Assembly: GCF_014650115.1 (NCBI RefSeq)
Contig: NZ_BMUI01000008.1
Location: 62,001 to 126,000 of the forward strand
Source of the DNA: Streptomyces olivaceoviridis
GTDB taxonomy: Bacteria > Actinomycetota > Actinomycetes > Streptomycetales > Streptomycetaceae
Length of the DNA: 64,000 nucleotides
Reading direction: 5' to 3'
Shown: positions 42,703 through 51,632 of the stretch, piece after piece
Layout of the letters: the number at the start of each line of letters is the position of its first letter
Numbering within the stretch: the stretch's first letter is position 1
Program-made: the position numbers and the translations under genes
The notes under the pieces: generated by a model
Database searches by the model: none
What the model was told of the DNA's origin: nothing
What the model saw: only the letters and a program-made list of their open reading frames with translations

Positions 42703-43386
42703 TCAGTAGGGGCGGCCGGGGCGGAAGCGGCGGTACAGGATCGCGCCCGTGAGGAGGAACGCGGCGCTGCCGGCGAGGGCCGGGGCCGTCACGTCCGCTC
42801 CCGTGTGGGCCAGCGTGGAGGTCGCCGGGTGCGGAGCGGGGTGCGACCGGACGGGGGCCGGCGGCTTCGGGGCCCGGTGCGTCGGGGCCGGGGTCCGCGG
42901 GGGCCGGGTCGGTTCGTCGCCGGGGCCGTTGACCGACTGGTTGCCGTGCGCCGGGTTGCCGATGCCGACGACGTCGACGCTGTTCCCGCTGACGTTGACC
43001 GGCAGGTCGACGGGGAGCTGGATGCCGTTGCCCGAGAGGACCCCGGGCGAGTCCTCGGTGGCGCCGTGGGCGGACGCCCCGCCGGACGTGGCCGACGCCC
43101 CGCCCTTCCCCGTGCCGCCGCTCTTCGCTCCGCCGGTGTTCGCGCACGCGTTGCCCGCGGCCGGATTGAGCAGCCCCACGACGTCCACCGTGTTGCCGCA
43201 GACGTTCACCGGCACGTGCACCGGCAGTTGGATGCCGTTGCCGGAGACCAGCCCGGGCGAACCGGCCGCCGAGCCGTGGGCGTCGGACCCGCCCGCCGCG
43301 AAGGCGGTGGACACCGGCAGCGCCACGACCATCGCGCCGGACGCGGCGGCGACGGCGATCACACCGTTTCGGGTAGCCCGTCTCAT
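42703..43386 (-). CDS. Long chaplin with LAXTG cell-wall sorting signal
   Basis: A 227-residue surface protein for aerial growth: signal peptide (1-30), two chaplin domains and a sortase tail. The first chaplin domain (44-84) has the normal Cys pair C63 and C81. The second (114-154) has Ser at both places (S133, S151), so it cannot form the disulfide. A Pro/Thr-rich spacer precedes LAHTG (192-196), a membrane helix and an RR tail, fitting Streptomyces class E sortase substrates. Two-domain anchored chaplins correspond to ChpA-C. A terminator follows the stop. Confidence 0.93.
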   Translation of the reverse strand: MRRATRNGVIAVAAASGAMVVALPVSTAFAAGGSDAHGSAAGSPGLVSGNGIQLPVHVPVNVCGNTVDVVGLLNPAAGNACANTGGAKSGGTGKGGASATSGGASAHGATEDSPGVLSGNGIQLPVDLPVNVSGNSVDVVGIGNPAHGNQSVNGPGDEPTRPPRTPAPTHRAPKPPAPVRSHPAPHPATSTLAHTGADVTAPALAGSAAFLLTGAILYRRFRPGRPY

Positions 43387-43435
43387 AGGTTCCCTGCCTT
43401 CCAGACATCATCGCGAGTACTCACCCGCACCACCT

Positions 43436-43464
43436 AAAACGGAGTCCACCCAATCGGAGTTATG
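43436..43464 (-). promoter_or_regulatory. Possible BldN-type promoter of the chaplin gene
   Basis: On the minus strand, CATAAC (43464-43459) and CGTTTT (43441-43436) are 17 bp apart, resembling the BldN sigma pattern CGTAAC-N16-CGTTGA at 5 and 4 of 6 positions. Chaplin genes are known BldN targets. It lies 50-78 bp before the ATG. Weak match. Confidence 0.25.
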
Positions 43465-43670
43465 GCTGATCGGCCTTTCACCCCATCGAGCGGCACGGTT
43501 ATCGAACTGCGTGTAAAGCCGCTGAAAGATCACCAACGGGGCCCGGAGGGCGGGCACGGTACACCGCCGGCAGCCGCCCCGCTCGCCCGGAGGCGAGCCG
43601 TGCGGGGCCCGCTTAACCTGTTCCGAGGGCGCCGACCCCGGTCCGCGGCGGGCGCCCCGGGAGGCGAACG

Positions 43671-45275
43671 ATGCTGGCCAAGCTGTCCACACGGCCCGCC
43701 GTCCGGCGCTGCGCGGGTGCCTCGGCCCTCGCCCTCGCGCTGCTCGGAGCCGGGCTGCCCGCGGCTGCCGCCGACCAGCCGCAGCCCGACCTGTCCCGGT
43801 TCTACCGGCAGAAGCTCACCTGGGCCCCCTGTCGGGGGACTGCCATGCCGAAGGACCTCCAGTGCGCGAAGGTCACCGTCCCGCTCGACTACGCGCGACC
43901 ACGCGCCGGCACGCTCGACGTGGCGCTGGCCCGCTACCGGGCCAGTGGCACGTCCCAGGGCTCGCTGCTGCTCAACTTCGGCGGTCCGGGCGCCGCCGGC
44001 ATCCCCTCTCTGGCCGCCGAGGGCAAGCAGTTCATGGACCTGACCAACGGCTATGACCTGGTCACCTTCGACCCGCGCGGGGTCGGCCGGTCCTCCCCCG
44101 TCAGCTGCGGCGACGGGAGCGACGAGGCCTCGGCGGTGACCGAGAAGGACGCCGACATCAGCCGTCCGCGGACGCTGCTCGACCGGTTGCGGCAGGCCGC
44201 CGACCAGTGCGCCCGGTTCTCCGGCCCGGTGCTGCCGCACATCGGCACCGTGAACGCCTCACGCGACCTGGACGTCATCCGCCAGGCGCTCGGCGACGGC
44301 CGGCTCAACTACCTCGGCTTCTCGTACGGCAGCCGGCTCGGCGCGGTGTACGCGGCCCAGTTCCCCGGCAAAGTCGGCCGGGTCGTCCTGGACGGCGTGG
44401 ACACGCTGACCGAGTCGCCGGCCGAGCAGGGGGTGGCGGGGGCCGAGGGGCAGCAGACGGCACTGGACGACTTCCTGGACTGGTGTACGACGGACCTCGG
44501 CTGTCCGTTCGGGCAGGACCGGCGCAGGGCCGGGGACCAGGTGATCCGGCTGGTGCGCTCGCTCGACGAGAACCCGGTGCCCACGGGCTTCGGCGGATCG
44601 TTCTCCGGCCAGGACCTGGTGGGCGCCATCGGGCAGGCCCTGTACAGCAGGGAGCTGTGGCCCTCGCTGGAGCGGGCGCTGGCCTCGCTGGTCGACGACG
44701 GCGACACCCGGGGCGTCCTGGCCTTCGCCACGGGCGGCATCGGCCTGCCCCACGAGCGGCGCCGGACGGACGGCGGGCTGGCCGACGCCCAGGACGTCCC
44801 GGCGGACAACCTGCCGGCGGCGCTGATGGCGATCAACTGCGCGGACGACCCCGACCGGCCCACCGCGGCACGGCTCACCGAGGACCTGAAGGACCTGCGG
44901 GCCGCCTACGACCAGGCCTCACCGGTCTTCGGCCGCTACCGGCTCACCCAACTGCTGCTGTGCTACGGCCGGCCCCGGGGCACCGACTTCATCCGCGACC
45001 GGGTGAAGGACGTGCGCTCGGCGAAGATGCTGCTCGTCGGGACGCGCGGCGATCCGGCGACGCCGTACCGGTGGACCGTGGAGACGGCGGACCGGCTCGG
45101 CCCGTCGGCGGTGGTGCTCGACAACAGGGGTGAGGGCCACACCGGGTACTCGTCCTCCCTGTGTGTGCACCGCAAGGTCAACGACTTCCTGCTGTACGGC
45201 TCGCTGCCCGCGAGCGGCAGCTCCTGCCCGGCCGACGCGAGCCGCCAGAGTCCCACCTCGGACAGCACCGGCTGA
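43671..45275 (+). CDS. Secreted tripeptidyl aminopeptidase-like hydrolase (S33/TAP)
   Basis: A 534-residue exported alpha/beta hydrolase of the Streptomyces Tap/SlpD type. Signal peptide in residues 10-34 (ASALALALLGAGLPAAAA-D). NFGGPGAAG is the oxyanion loop, GFSYGSRLG the nucleophile elbow, TRGDPATPY the Asp and GEGHTGYSS the His. It should release short peptides from protein N-termini outside the cell. It is divergent from the chaplin gene with 284 bp between, a promoter-rich, less GC-rich region. Confidence 0.9.
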   Translation: MLAKLSTRPAVRRCAGASALALALLGAGLPAAAADQPQPDLSRFYRQKLTWAPCRGTAMPKDLQCAKVTVPLDYARPRAGTLDVALARYRASGTSQGSLLLNFGGPGAAGIPSLAAEGKQFMDLTNGYDLVTFDPRGVGRSSPVSCGDGSDEASAVTEKDADISRPRTLLDRLRQAADQCARFSGPVLPHIGTVNASRDLDVIRQALGDGRLNYLGFSYGSRLGAVYAAQFPGKVGRVVLDGVDTLTESPAEQGVAGAEGQQTALDDFLDWCTTDLGCPFGQDRRRAGDQVIRLVRSLDENPVPTGFGGSFSGQDLVGAIGQALYSRELWPSLERALASLVDDGDTRGVLAFATGGIGLPHERRRTDGGLADAQDVPADNLPAALMAINCADDPDRPTAARLTEDLKDLRAAYDQASPVFGRYRLTQLLLCYGRPRGTDFIRDRVKDVRSAKMLLVGTRGDPATPYRWTVETADRLGPSAVVLDNRGEGHTGYSSSLCVHRKVNDFLLYGSLPASGSSCPADASRQSPTSDSTG

Positions 45276-45443
45276 GGGCCGCACACCGCCGGCCTCCGGT
45301 CCCGCCCGCGCCGGATGTGGCGCATCCTGGTGAATGCCGCACACCGGGGCAACCTCCCGGCCGCGCCGGCCGTCCCACTCGACAAGGCGCGCCCAGGCCG
45401 CCGTATCCCCCATCCCGTACGTGACCATGACAGGGAGCCCGTC

Positions 45444-45968
45444 ATGCGCATGCGCGCCGTCATCGCCGTACCCGCCGCCTCGGCCGCCGTGGCGGCCCTG
45501 CTGCTGACCGCCCCGCAGAGCCAGGCGGCCCCCGGCCAGGACCGGCCCGCCCGCTGCGCCGAGAAGGCGCTGACGATCCGGGCGAAGGCCGTGACCGGCC
45601 ACCCGACCGTGCTGCGCACCAGCGTCACCAACCGCGGCACACGCGCGTGTGCCGTCGACCGGGTGCCCACGGTGACCTTCGGGGACCTGGACGGGATCGC
45701 GTTGCCGGTGCCGGAGGGCGGCGCGGGCGGCTACCGGCTCGCGGCGGGCGGCACGGCCTACGCCGACGTGCGGACCATCGCCGACCCGGCGGACCCGGAG
45801 GCCCGCCGGGTGGTGGGGGTCGGGGTGGCGGCGTCGGCCGCGCACGGGGGCCGCTCCTTCACCGCGGGGCGGCTCGGCACCGGGCGCCGGGTGCTCGTCT
45901 GGGAGCCGGTGACCACCTGGTGGCAGCGGTCGGCGCAGGCCGCGGACCGCGCCATCGGGCTCGGCTGA
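45444..45968 (+). CDS. Secreted DUF4232 protein
   Basis: A 174-residue exported protein: signal peptide to about residue 29 (AVAALLLTAPQSQA-A), then a small Ig-like DUF4232 beta domain with a Cys pair (PARCAEKALTIRAKA and NRGTRACAVDRVPTVTFG). Its function is unknown; such proteins are abundant in Streptomyces secretomes. ATG 45444 has AGGGAG eight bases upstream. It is convergent with asnB, 4 bp apart. Confidence 0.85.
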   Translation: MRMRAVIAVPAASAAVAALLLTAPQSQAAPGQDRPARCAEKALTIRAKAVTGHPTVLRTSVTNRGTRACAVDRVPTVTFGDLDGIALPVPEGGAGGYRLAAGGTAYADVRTIADPADPEARRVVGVGVAASAAHGGRSFTAGRLGTGRRVLVWEPVTTWWQRSAQAADRAIGLG

Positions 45969-45972
45969 CCGC

Positions 45973-47814
45973 TCAGTCGAGCACCAGCTCGGGCGAGTAG
46001 AGGTCCAGCCACTGCGCGAGGTCCAGGGTGCGTTCCAGGCCGCGCCGGGCCGCCTGGGTGGAGACCGGCGCCTCGCGTTCGGCGGCCTGGCGGACCCGGT
46101 CCCGGTCGACGAGGTCGAAGACGGGGTGCGAGGGCCGGGCGAGCAGCTCCTTGGTCTGCTCCTGGAGGGCGCGGGCGTACCGGGGGTCCTGCGTGGACGG
46201 GTACGGGCTCTTGACGCGCTCGTACACCGAACGCGGCAGCACGTCCGCCGCCGCCTCCCGGAGCAGGCTCTTCTCCCGGCCGTCGAAGGACTTCAGGGCC
46301 CAGGGCGCGTTGTAGACGTACTCGACCAGCCGGTGGTCGCAGAACGGCACCCGGACCTCCAGCCCGACGGCCATGCTCATACGGTCCTTGCGGTCGAGCA
46401 GCATGCGCACGAAGCGGGTCAGGTGCAGGTGGCTGATCTGCCGCATCCGGAACTCGAAGTCGCTCTCGCCGTCCAGCCGGTCGATGCCGGCGACGGCGGT
46501 GCGGTAGCCGTCGGCGACATAGCTCTCCAGGTCCAGGGACTTGACGAGGTCGGCGCGGACCACGCCGGCGTCCTCGCCGAAGTGGCGGCCCATGGTCGTC
46601 AGCCACGGGAAGGTGTCGGCGCGGCGCGCCTCCTCGTCGAAGAACTGGAGGTAGCCGCCGAAGACCTCGTCGGCGGACTCGCCGGACAGGGCCACCGTGG
46701 ACTTCTCCCGGATGGCGCGGAAGAGCAGCAGCAGGGAGCTGTCCATGTCGCCGAGGCCGGACGGCAGGTCGCGGGCCCGGATGACCTGGGCGCGTACGGC
46801 GGGGTCGGCGAGGGCGTCGGCGTCGAGCACGATGTCCTGGTGGTCGGTGCCGGCGAGCCGGGCCACGTCGTGCACGAAGGGCGTGTCGGGGGTGCCGCGC
46901 AGTTCGTCGGCGACGAAGTTGTCGGTCTGGCCGACGAAGTCGACGGCGAAGCTGCGCACCTTCTCGCCCTGCGCGGCGAGTTGCCGGGCGGCCAGCGCGG
47001 TCATGGCGGAGGAATCGAGCCCGCCGGAGAGCAGGGTGCAGCGCGGCACGTCGGCGACCAGCTGGCGGCGCACGATGTCGTCGAGGAGCGAGCGCACGGT
47101 GGCGATGGTGGTGTCGCGGTCGTCGGTGTGCGGGCGGGTCTCCAGGCGCCAGTACACGCGCGTGGACAGGCCGGAGCGGTCGACGGTGACGACCGTGCCG
47201 GGCTCGACCTCGCGCATGCCGTCCCAGAAGGCGTGGCCCGGCGTCTTGACCATGACGAACAGCTCGCGCAGGCCGTCCAGCGTGACGCGGGGCCGGACCA
47301 GCGGGTTGGCGAGGATCGCCTTGGGTTCGGAGCCGAAGAGGACGCCGTCGGCGGTGGGCTGGTAGTAGAACGGCTTGATGCCCATGCGGTCGCGGATCAT
47401 GACCAGCTTGTCGTGGCGGCCGTCCCACACGGCGAACGCGTACATGCCGTTGAGCCGTTCGGCGACGGCGTCGCCCCACTCCAGATAGCCGTGCAGCACG
47501 ACCTCGGTGTCGGAGTCGGTGGTGAACCGGTGGCCGCGGTCCGTGAGTTCCCGGCGCAGCTCGGTGAAGTTGTAGGTCTCCCCGGAGTAGACGAGGGCGA
47601 CGGTGCCCTCGGGGGTCGGCAGGGACATCGGCTGACGGCCGCCCGGCAGGTCGATGATGGCGAGCCGGCGGTGTCCCAGGGCGGCGGAGCCCTCGGTCCA
47701 GGTGCCGCGGTCGTCCGGGCCCCGGCAGGCCATCGTCTCGGTCATCGCATGCAAGGTGGTGGCCTCGGCCGCGAGGTCACGGTCGAAGGAGACCCATCCG
47801 GTGATGCCGCACAT
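45973..47814 (-). CDS. asnB: Glutamine-hydrolysing asparagine synthetase
   Basis: A 613-residue class B asparagine synthetase. Cys2 (MCGITGW) is the glutaminase nucleophile, with YSGETYNF and RDRMGIKPFYY in the amidotransferase half. The synthetase half starts with the ATP pyrophosphate loop LLSGGLDSSAMTAL, followed by ALSGESADEVFGGY. It makes asparagine from aspartate, glutamine and ATP; some Streptomyces paralogues instead act in secondary metabolism, but no such genes are near. ATG 47814 has AGGAGGT upstream. Confidence 0.93.
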   Translation of the reverse strand: MCGITGWVSFDRDLAAEATTLHAMTETMACRGPDDRGTWTEGSAALGHRRLAIIDLPGGRQPMSLPTPEGTVALVYSGETYNFTELRRELTDRGHRFTTDSDTEVVLHGYLEWGDAVAERLNGMYAFAVWDGRHDKLVMIRDRMGIKPFYYQPTADGVLFGSEPKAILANPLVRPRVTLDGLRELFVMVKTPGHAFWDGMREVEPGTVVTVDRSGLSTRVYWRLETRPHTDDRDTTIATVRSLLDDIVRRQLVADVPRCTLLSGGLDSSAMTALAARQLAAQGEKVRSFAVDFVGQTDNFVADELRGTPDTPFVHDVARLAGTDHQDIVLDADALADPAVRAQVIRARDLPSGLGDMDSSLLLLFRAIREKSTVALSGESADEVFGGYLQFFDEEARRADTFPWLTTMGRHFGEDAGVVRADLVKSLDLESYVADGYRTAVAGIDRLDGESDFEFRMRQISHLHLTRFVRMLLDRKDRMSMAVGLEVRVPFCDHRLVEYVYNAPWALKSFDGREKSLLREAAADVLPRSVYERVKSPYPSTQDPRYARALQEQTKELLARPSHPVFDLVDRDRVRQAAEREAPVSTQAARRGLERTLDLAQWLDLYSPELVLD

Positions 47815-48112
47815 GCGCTACCTCCTGCCTCCGGCTGCCCGTCGGCCCCGCGTTCACCTGCGCTTTCGCGGTCGCGGGGGATCGACCGGCAAACCAGTTG
47901 TATCGAGCACCTATATGACGAGCGTCCGTCAGTCGGTCCGCCGAGTCAACGCGGCCGTAACACCGGCGCGGGCATGCACCCCACGGTTTCAGCCGCGTTT
48001 CAGCCGCGTTTTGCCTCAGCGAAATCCATGGACAGGCCCGACACCGGGGTTGGGGTGACATGAACCGGCCACAGGCAAAAACTTCCTCAAGCGGCCCGAG
48101 CGGTTGGCCCCG

Positions 48113-48450
48113 CTACGGCTTCGCGGTCAGAAACGAGTCCGGCAAACCGGTCTGTTCGGTCGGCCGCTCCACCGGCAGTACATGGCCCGCGTCCGGGACA
48201 CGGACGACCGCGTCGGGGCAGGCCGGCCCAGGATGTCGACGACCCGCAGCGCGCCGTGGAGCGTCAGGGCAGCCACGCGCGGGGTGCGCGAGGGCCACGG
48301 TCCGCGCATCCATCCCGCCCGTCGAGTGGCCGACCGGCGCGCACCGCCCCACGTCGAGGTGATCGAGGAGCGCCACGACGTCCCGCGCCGCTTCGGTGGC
48401 GGTCCGCGCCCCGGCGCCCGTGCTGGTGGTCCAGGCGGGTGCGACACGGT
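48113..48450 (-). pseudogene. Alpha/beta hydrolase (haloperoxidase-like) remnant
   Basis: Pieces of a hydrolase lie in two frames: TATEAARDVVALLDHLDVGR, then the nucleophile elbow GHSTGG in frame one; RVAALTLHGALRVVDILGRP in another; and the C-terminal VRVPDAGHVLPVERPTE in the first again. The N-terminal third and most of the cap domain are gone. It occupies the middle of the 776-bp gap 47815-48590. Otherwise I see there only the asnB promoter and a doubled TTTCAGCCGCG near 47990. Confidence 0.72.
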
Positions 48451-48590
48451 CCGGTTACCGGCGAGTACGGCAACCGGCCGCCGGGGCGCGTCGCCGCCGT
48501 CCGCCGGGAACGGGGGCGGCGGTCAGCGCGGGAACAGAAGCCCGGATTACCCCGAATGCCGTAATGGTGAATCCGCCCTATCGTCGTGTC

Positions 48591-49685
48591 ATGGAGCACG
48601 CACTGAGTCCCGTGACCCTTGCCGAACTGCGGCGCCCGCGTCCGTATCCGGCAGTCTCCGTACTGACCCCGACGCACCGTCGGGAACGCGGAGGCGGCCA
48701 GGATCCGGTCCGGCTGCGCAACGCGCTGACCGAGGCGCGCAGGCGCCTGGAGTCCGACCCCGCCGTCACCCGTGAGCGGCGCGCCGACGTCGTGGCACAG
48801 CTCGACCGCGCCCTCGCGGAGGTCGACCTGACGCATGCCGAGGACGGTCTGGTGATCTTCGCCGCTCCGGGTGAGCACCAGGTCTGGTCCCTGGCCCGGA
48901 CCGTCCCCGAGCGGGTGGTGCTGTCCGACACCTTCCTCACCCGCAACCTGGTCGCCGCACACACCGCCGAGCGGCCCTACTGGGTGCTGTCCGTCGCCGC
49001 GGACCGCGTCACCCTGTGGAGCGGCGGCCCGGACCGGGTCGTGGAGGACCGCTGGGGCGGCTTCCCGCTGGAGCGCAGACGGGAGAACTTCGACGCGGAG
49101 CGCCAGATGCGGATCGGCGATCTGCCGAGCACCTTCCGCGACGAGGGCACCCGCCAGTTCCTGCGCGAGGCGGACACCGCCATGGGCACGGTCCTGCGCG
49201 AACAGCCCCGTCCGCTCTACGTCATGGGCGAGCAGGCGGCGCTGTCGCTGCTGGACGAGGTCGGCAGCGTCGCCAAGTCCGCCGTGCACGTCCCGCACGG
49301 TGGCCTCGGGCACGCCGGCCCCGACGCGGTCTGGCAGGCGCTGCGCCCGGTACTGGCGGAGGAGTCCCGCAAGGACACCACGGCCGTGGTCGAGGAGCTG
49401 ACCTCGGCGCGCGGTCACCGCACGTACGCGGCCGGACTGGACGAGCTGTGGCAGAGCGCCCGGGAGGGCCGGGTCCGGCTGCTGGCCGTGGAGGAGGACT
49501 TCCGGGCCACCGTCCGCGATGTCGGCGAGCACCTGGTGCCGGCCGAACCCGGCGACCTCGACGCCCGCGACGACATCGTGGACGAGATCGTCGAGCAGTG
49601 CCTGGAGACGGGCGCCGAGGTGCGCTTCGTGCCCGACGGCGCGCTGGGCGACGCCGACGGCATCGCGGGAGTGCTGCGGTACTGA
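48591..49685 (+). CDS. baeRF-type (bacterial eRF1-like) protein
   Basis: A 364-residue protein of the bacterial/archaeal eRF1-related family. It contains a PAVSVLTPTHRRERGGGQDP N-terminal strand region and GLVIFAAPGEHQVWSLARTV, followed by RPYWVLSVAADRVTLWSGGP, and ends with the release-factor-like VEQCLETGAEVRFVPDGAL. These are thought to act on stalled ribosomes, but this is unproven. The ATG at 48591 begins the conserved part; an earlier in-frame ATG at 48564 is possible. The Gfo/Idh gene follows after 66 bp. Confidence 0.8.
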   Translation: MEHALSPVTLAELRRPRPYPAVSVLTPTHRRERGGGQDPVRLRNALTEARRRLESDPAVTRERRADVVAQLDRALAEVDLTHAEDGLVIFAAPGEHQVWSLARTVPERVVLSDTFLTRNLVAAHTAERPYWVLSVAADRVTLWSGGPDRVVEDRWGGFPLERRRENFDAERQMRIGDLPSTFRDEGTRQFLREADTAMGTVLREQPRPLYVMGEQAALSLLDEVGSVAKSAVHVPHGGLGHAGPDAVWQALRPVLAEESRKDTTAVVEELTSARGHRTYAAGLDELWQSAREGRVRLLAVEEDFRATVRDVGEHLVPAEPGDLDARDDIVDEIVEQCLETGAEVRFVPDGALGDADGIAGVLRY

Positions 49686-49751
49686 CCCTGCGGGGCCGCC
49701 CTTGCGTCGGCGTACGCTACGGCGTGATCGTCGGCGTAAGGGAGCGCGCAC

Positions 49752-50777
49752 ATGGGTGACCTGCTGGGTGTGGCGGTACTGGGTGCCGGACACATGGGGG
49801 CCGATCACATACGACGGCTCGACCAGGTGGTCAGCGGAGCCAGGGTCGCGGCGGTGGCCGACCCCGATGCCAAGCGGGCCGCGTCAGCGGCGGCCGGGCT
49901 CGACGGGGTCAGCGTGCACACGGACCCGGTGGCCGCGCTCGACGCGCCCGGCGTGGCGGCCGTCCTGATCGCCTCCCCCGGCCCCGCGCACGAGGAGGCG
50001 CTGCTCGCCGCCTTCGCCCGCCGGCTGCCGGTGCTGTGCGAGAAGCCCATGGTGCCGGACTCCGCCGGTGCCCTGCGGATCGTGGAGGCCGAGGCGGCGC
50101 TCGGCCGCCGGCTGGCGCAGATCGGCTTCATGCGCCGCTACGACGCCGAGTACCGGCGGCTCAAGGCCCTGCTGGACGGAGGCGGCCTGGGCCGGCCGCT
50201 GATGCTGCACTGCACGCACCGCAACGTCTCCTCCCCCGCCGGCTTCACCAGCGCCATGCTGATCAACAGCTCGGTCTCGCACGAGATCGACGCGGCCCGC
50301 TGGCTGCTCGGGCAGGAGCTGACGGCGGTCACCGTGCTGCGGCCCACGCCGTCCTCGGACGCGCCCGAGGGCCTGCTCGACCCGCAGTTCGTGCTGTTCG
50401 AGACCGAGCGGGGCGCCCTGGTGGACGTGGAGGTCTTCGTGAACAGCGGCTTCGGCTACCAGGTGCGCTGCGAGGCCGTGTGCGAGGCGGGCAGCGCCCG
50501 GATCGGCGACGAGCACACCATGGTCGTCACCACCCGGGGCGGCGCCCGGGAAGAGGTGGCGCAGGACTACCTCGTCCGCTTCGCCGACGCCTACGACCGT
50601 GAGGTGCAGGCGTGGGTCGACGCGACCCGGCGCGGGGAGGTCACCGGGCCGGACGTGTGGGACGGCTACGCGGCGTCCGCCGTCGCCGAGGCGGGGGTCC
50701 GCGCTCTTCAGACGGGAGGCCGGGTGGCCGTCGACCTGGCCCCGCGTCCGGACCTGTACGCCACCGCGGGCCGCTGA
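49752..50777 (+). CDS. Gfo/Idh/MocA oxidoreductase, inositol dehydrogenase-like
   Basis: A 341-residue NAD(P)-dependent sugar or cyclitol dehydrogenase. VAVLGAGHMGADHIRRL is the Rossmann loop, LPVLCEKPMV carries the catalytic Lys, and NSSVSHEIDAARWLLG supplies the Asp/His pair. Myo-inositol 2-dehydrogenase is the closest functional type but not certain. ATG 49752 has AAGGGAG upstream. A GGCT tetramer repeat follows the stop. Confidence 0.88.
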   Translation: MGDLLGVAVLGAGHMGADHIRRLDQVVSGARVAAVADPDAKRAASAAAGLDGVSVHTDPVAALDAPGVAAVLIASPGPAHEEALLAAFARRLPVLCEKPMVPDSAGALRIVEAEAALGRRLAQIGFMRRYDAEYRRLKALLDGGGLGRPLMLHCTHRNVSSPAGFTSAMLINSSVSHEIDAARWLLGQELTAVTVLRPTPSSDAPEGLLDPQFVLFETERGALVDVEVFVNSGFGYQVRCEAVCEAGSARIGDEHTMVVTTRGGAREEVAQDYLVRFADAYDREVQAWVDATRRGEVTGPDVWDGYAASAVAEAGVRALQTGGRVAVDLAPRPDLYATAGR

Positions 50778-50811
50778 CGCCGGCGGCGCGGGCGGCCGGT
50801 GCCGTCCGTCC

Positions 50812-50842
<31 letters not shown>

Positions 50843-50871
50843 GACCGGACCGCCACTGAGGTGCCACCGCC

Positions 50872-51285
50872 TCACACCCCGTCGAACAACGCGCTCAGCC
50901 CCCGCTCCACCACGTCGGCCACGTCCTCCTGCCCGCCGGCCACCACCTCGTACGTGCGCACCAGGAAGCGCCGCAGCGACGACGCCGGGAACAGCAGCAG
51001 GGCCATGCCGTGCGGCGAGTGGAACTCCACCACCGTCCGGGTACGGCCGTACGGCCATATCTGCACGTCCCCGTGGCCGGCCGGGGCCCGCAGCCCCTGG
51101 TCGAGCAGGGTGCGCGCGAAGGTCCAGGTGACCTCCTCACCGTGCAGCGCGGCCTCGGCCGGGAAGTCCACGAACACGGCGAGGGGGTCGTCGGCGGTGT
51201 AACGAAGAGTGGCGGACACCGGGACCTCCTGGTCCTGGGCGGTGACGAGCCGGGCCTCGGCGAGCTGTTCGACGGTGATGTCCAT
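50872..51285 (-). CDS. SsgA-like sporulation / cell-division protein
   Basis: A 137-residue SsgA/SsgB-family (SALP) protein, found only in morphologically complex actinomycetes, where members guide septum placement and spore-wall steps. VPVSATLRYTADDPLAVFVD, HGEEVTWTFARTLLDQGLRA and DVQIWPYGRTRTVVEFHSP are family hallmarks. Which SALP type it is cannot be told. ATG 51285 starts MDITVEQ; its ribosome binding site is weak. It is divergent from the TTA-containing phosphatase gene. Confidence 0.9.
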   Translation of the reverse strand: MDITVEQLAEARLVTAQDQEVPVSATLRYTADDPLAVFVDFPAEAALHGEEVTWTFARTLLDQGLRAPAGHGDVQIWPYGRTRTVVEFHSPHGMALLLFPASSLRRFLVRTYEVVAGGQEDVADVVERGLSALFDGV

Positions 51286-51464
51286 GCTCTTAAGGAGTCG
51301 GCTCGGCCCTGTCACATGCCGCCAATTCCGGTCAGACTTCGTCAGATACCGGCCGCTCCGCACCGTCACGGAACACACAGGCGTCGAACACGCGCTTGAA
51401 CACGGGGGCCGGGCGGCCCGAATTGGCTCAACTCGCGTACCAGTGCTACGACTTGGCCACCCGG

Positions 51465-51519
51465 GCGGGTACGCCGTTCGTACCCGCGAATCCCCTCGGG
51501 GAGACTCTGGCATATGCCA
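51465..51519. promoter_or_regulatory. Two strong dyads upstream of the SpoIIE phosphatase
   Basis: GCGGGTACG (51465-51473) and CGTACCCGC (51479-51487) form a perfect 9-bp dyad around CCGTT. TGGCATATGCCA (51508-51519) is a perfect 12-bp palindrome 21 bp on. Both lie in the 347-bp gap between the divergent SsgA-like gene and the phosphatase gene. They look like regulator sites. An open frame covers them but matches nothing. Confidence 0.5.
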
Positions 51520-51632
51520 AAAGCACCACCGTATCGTGTGTTGCCAAATCCCTTACAGGGCGTCGCGGGCTGTGCGACAGTCGTAGCGGTCCCCCGTCAT
51601 CCCCGCCGTACCGTCCCCCATCGGAGTGCGTC

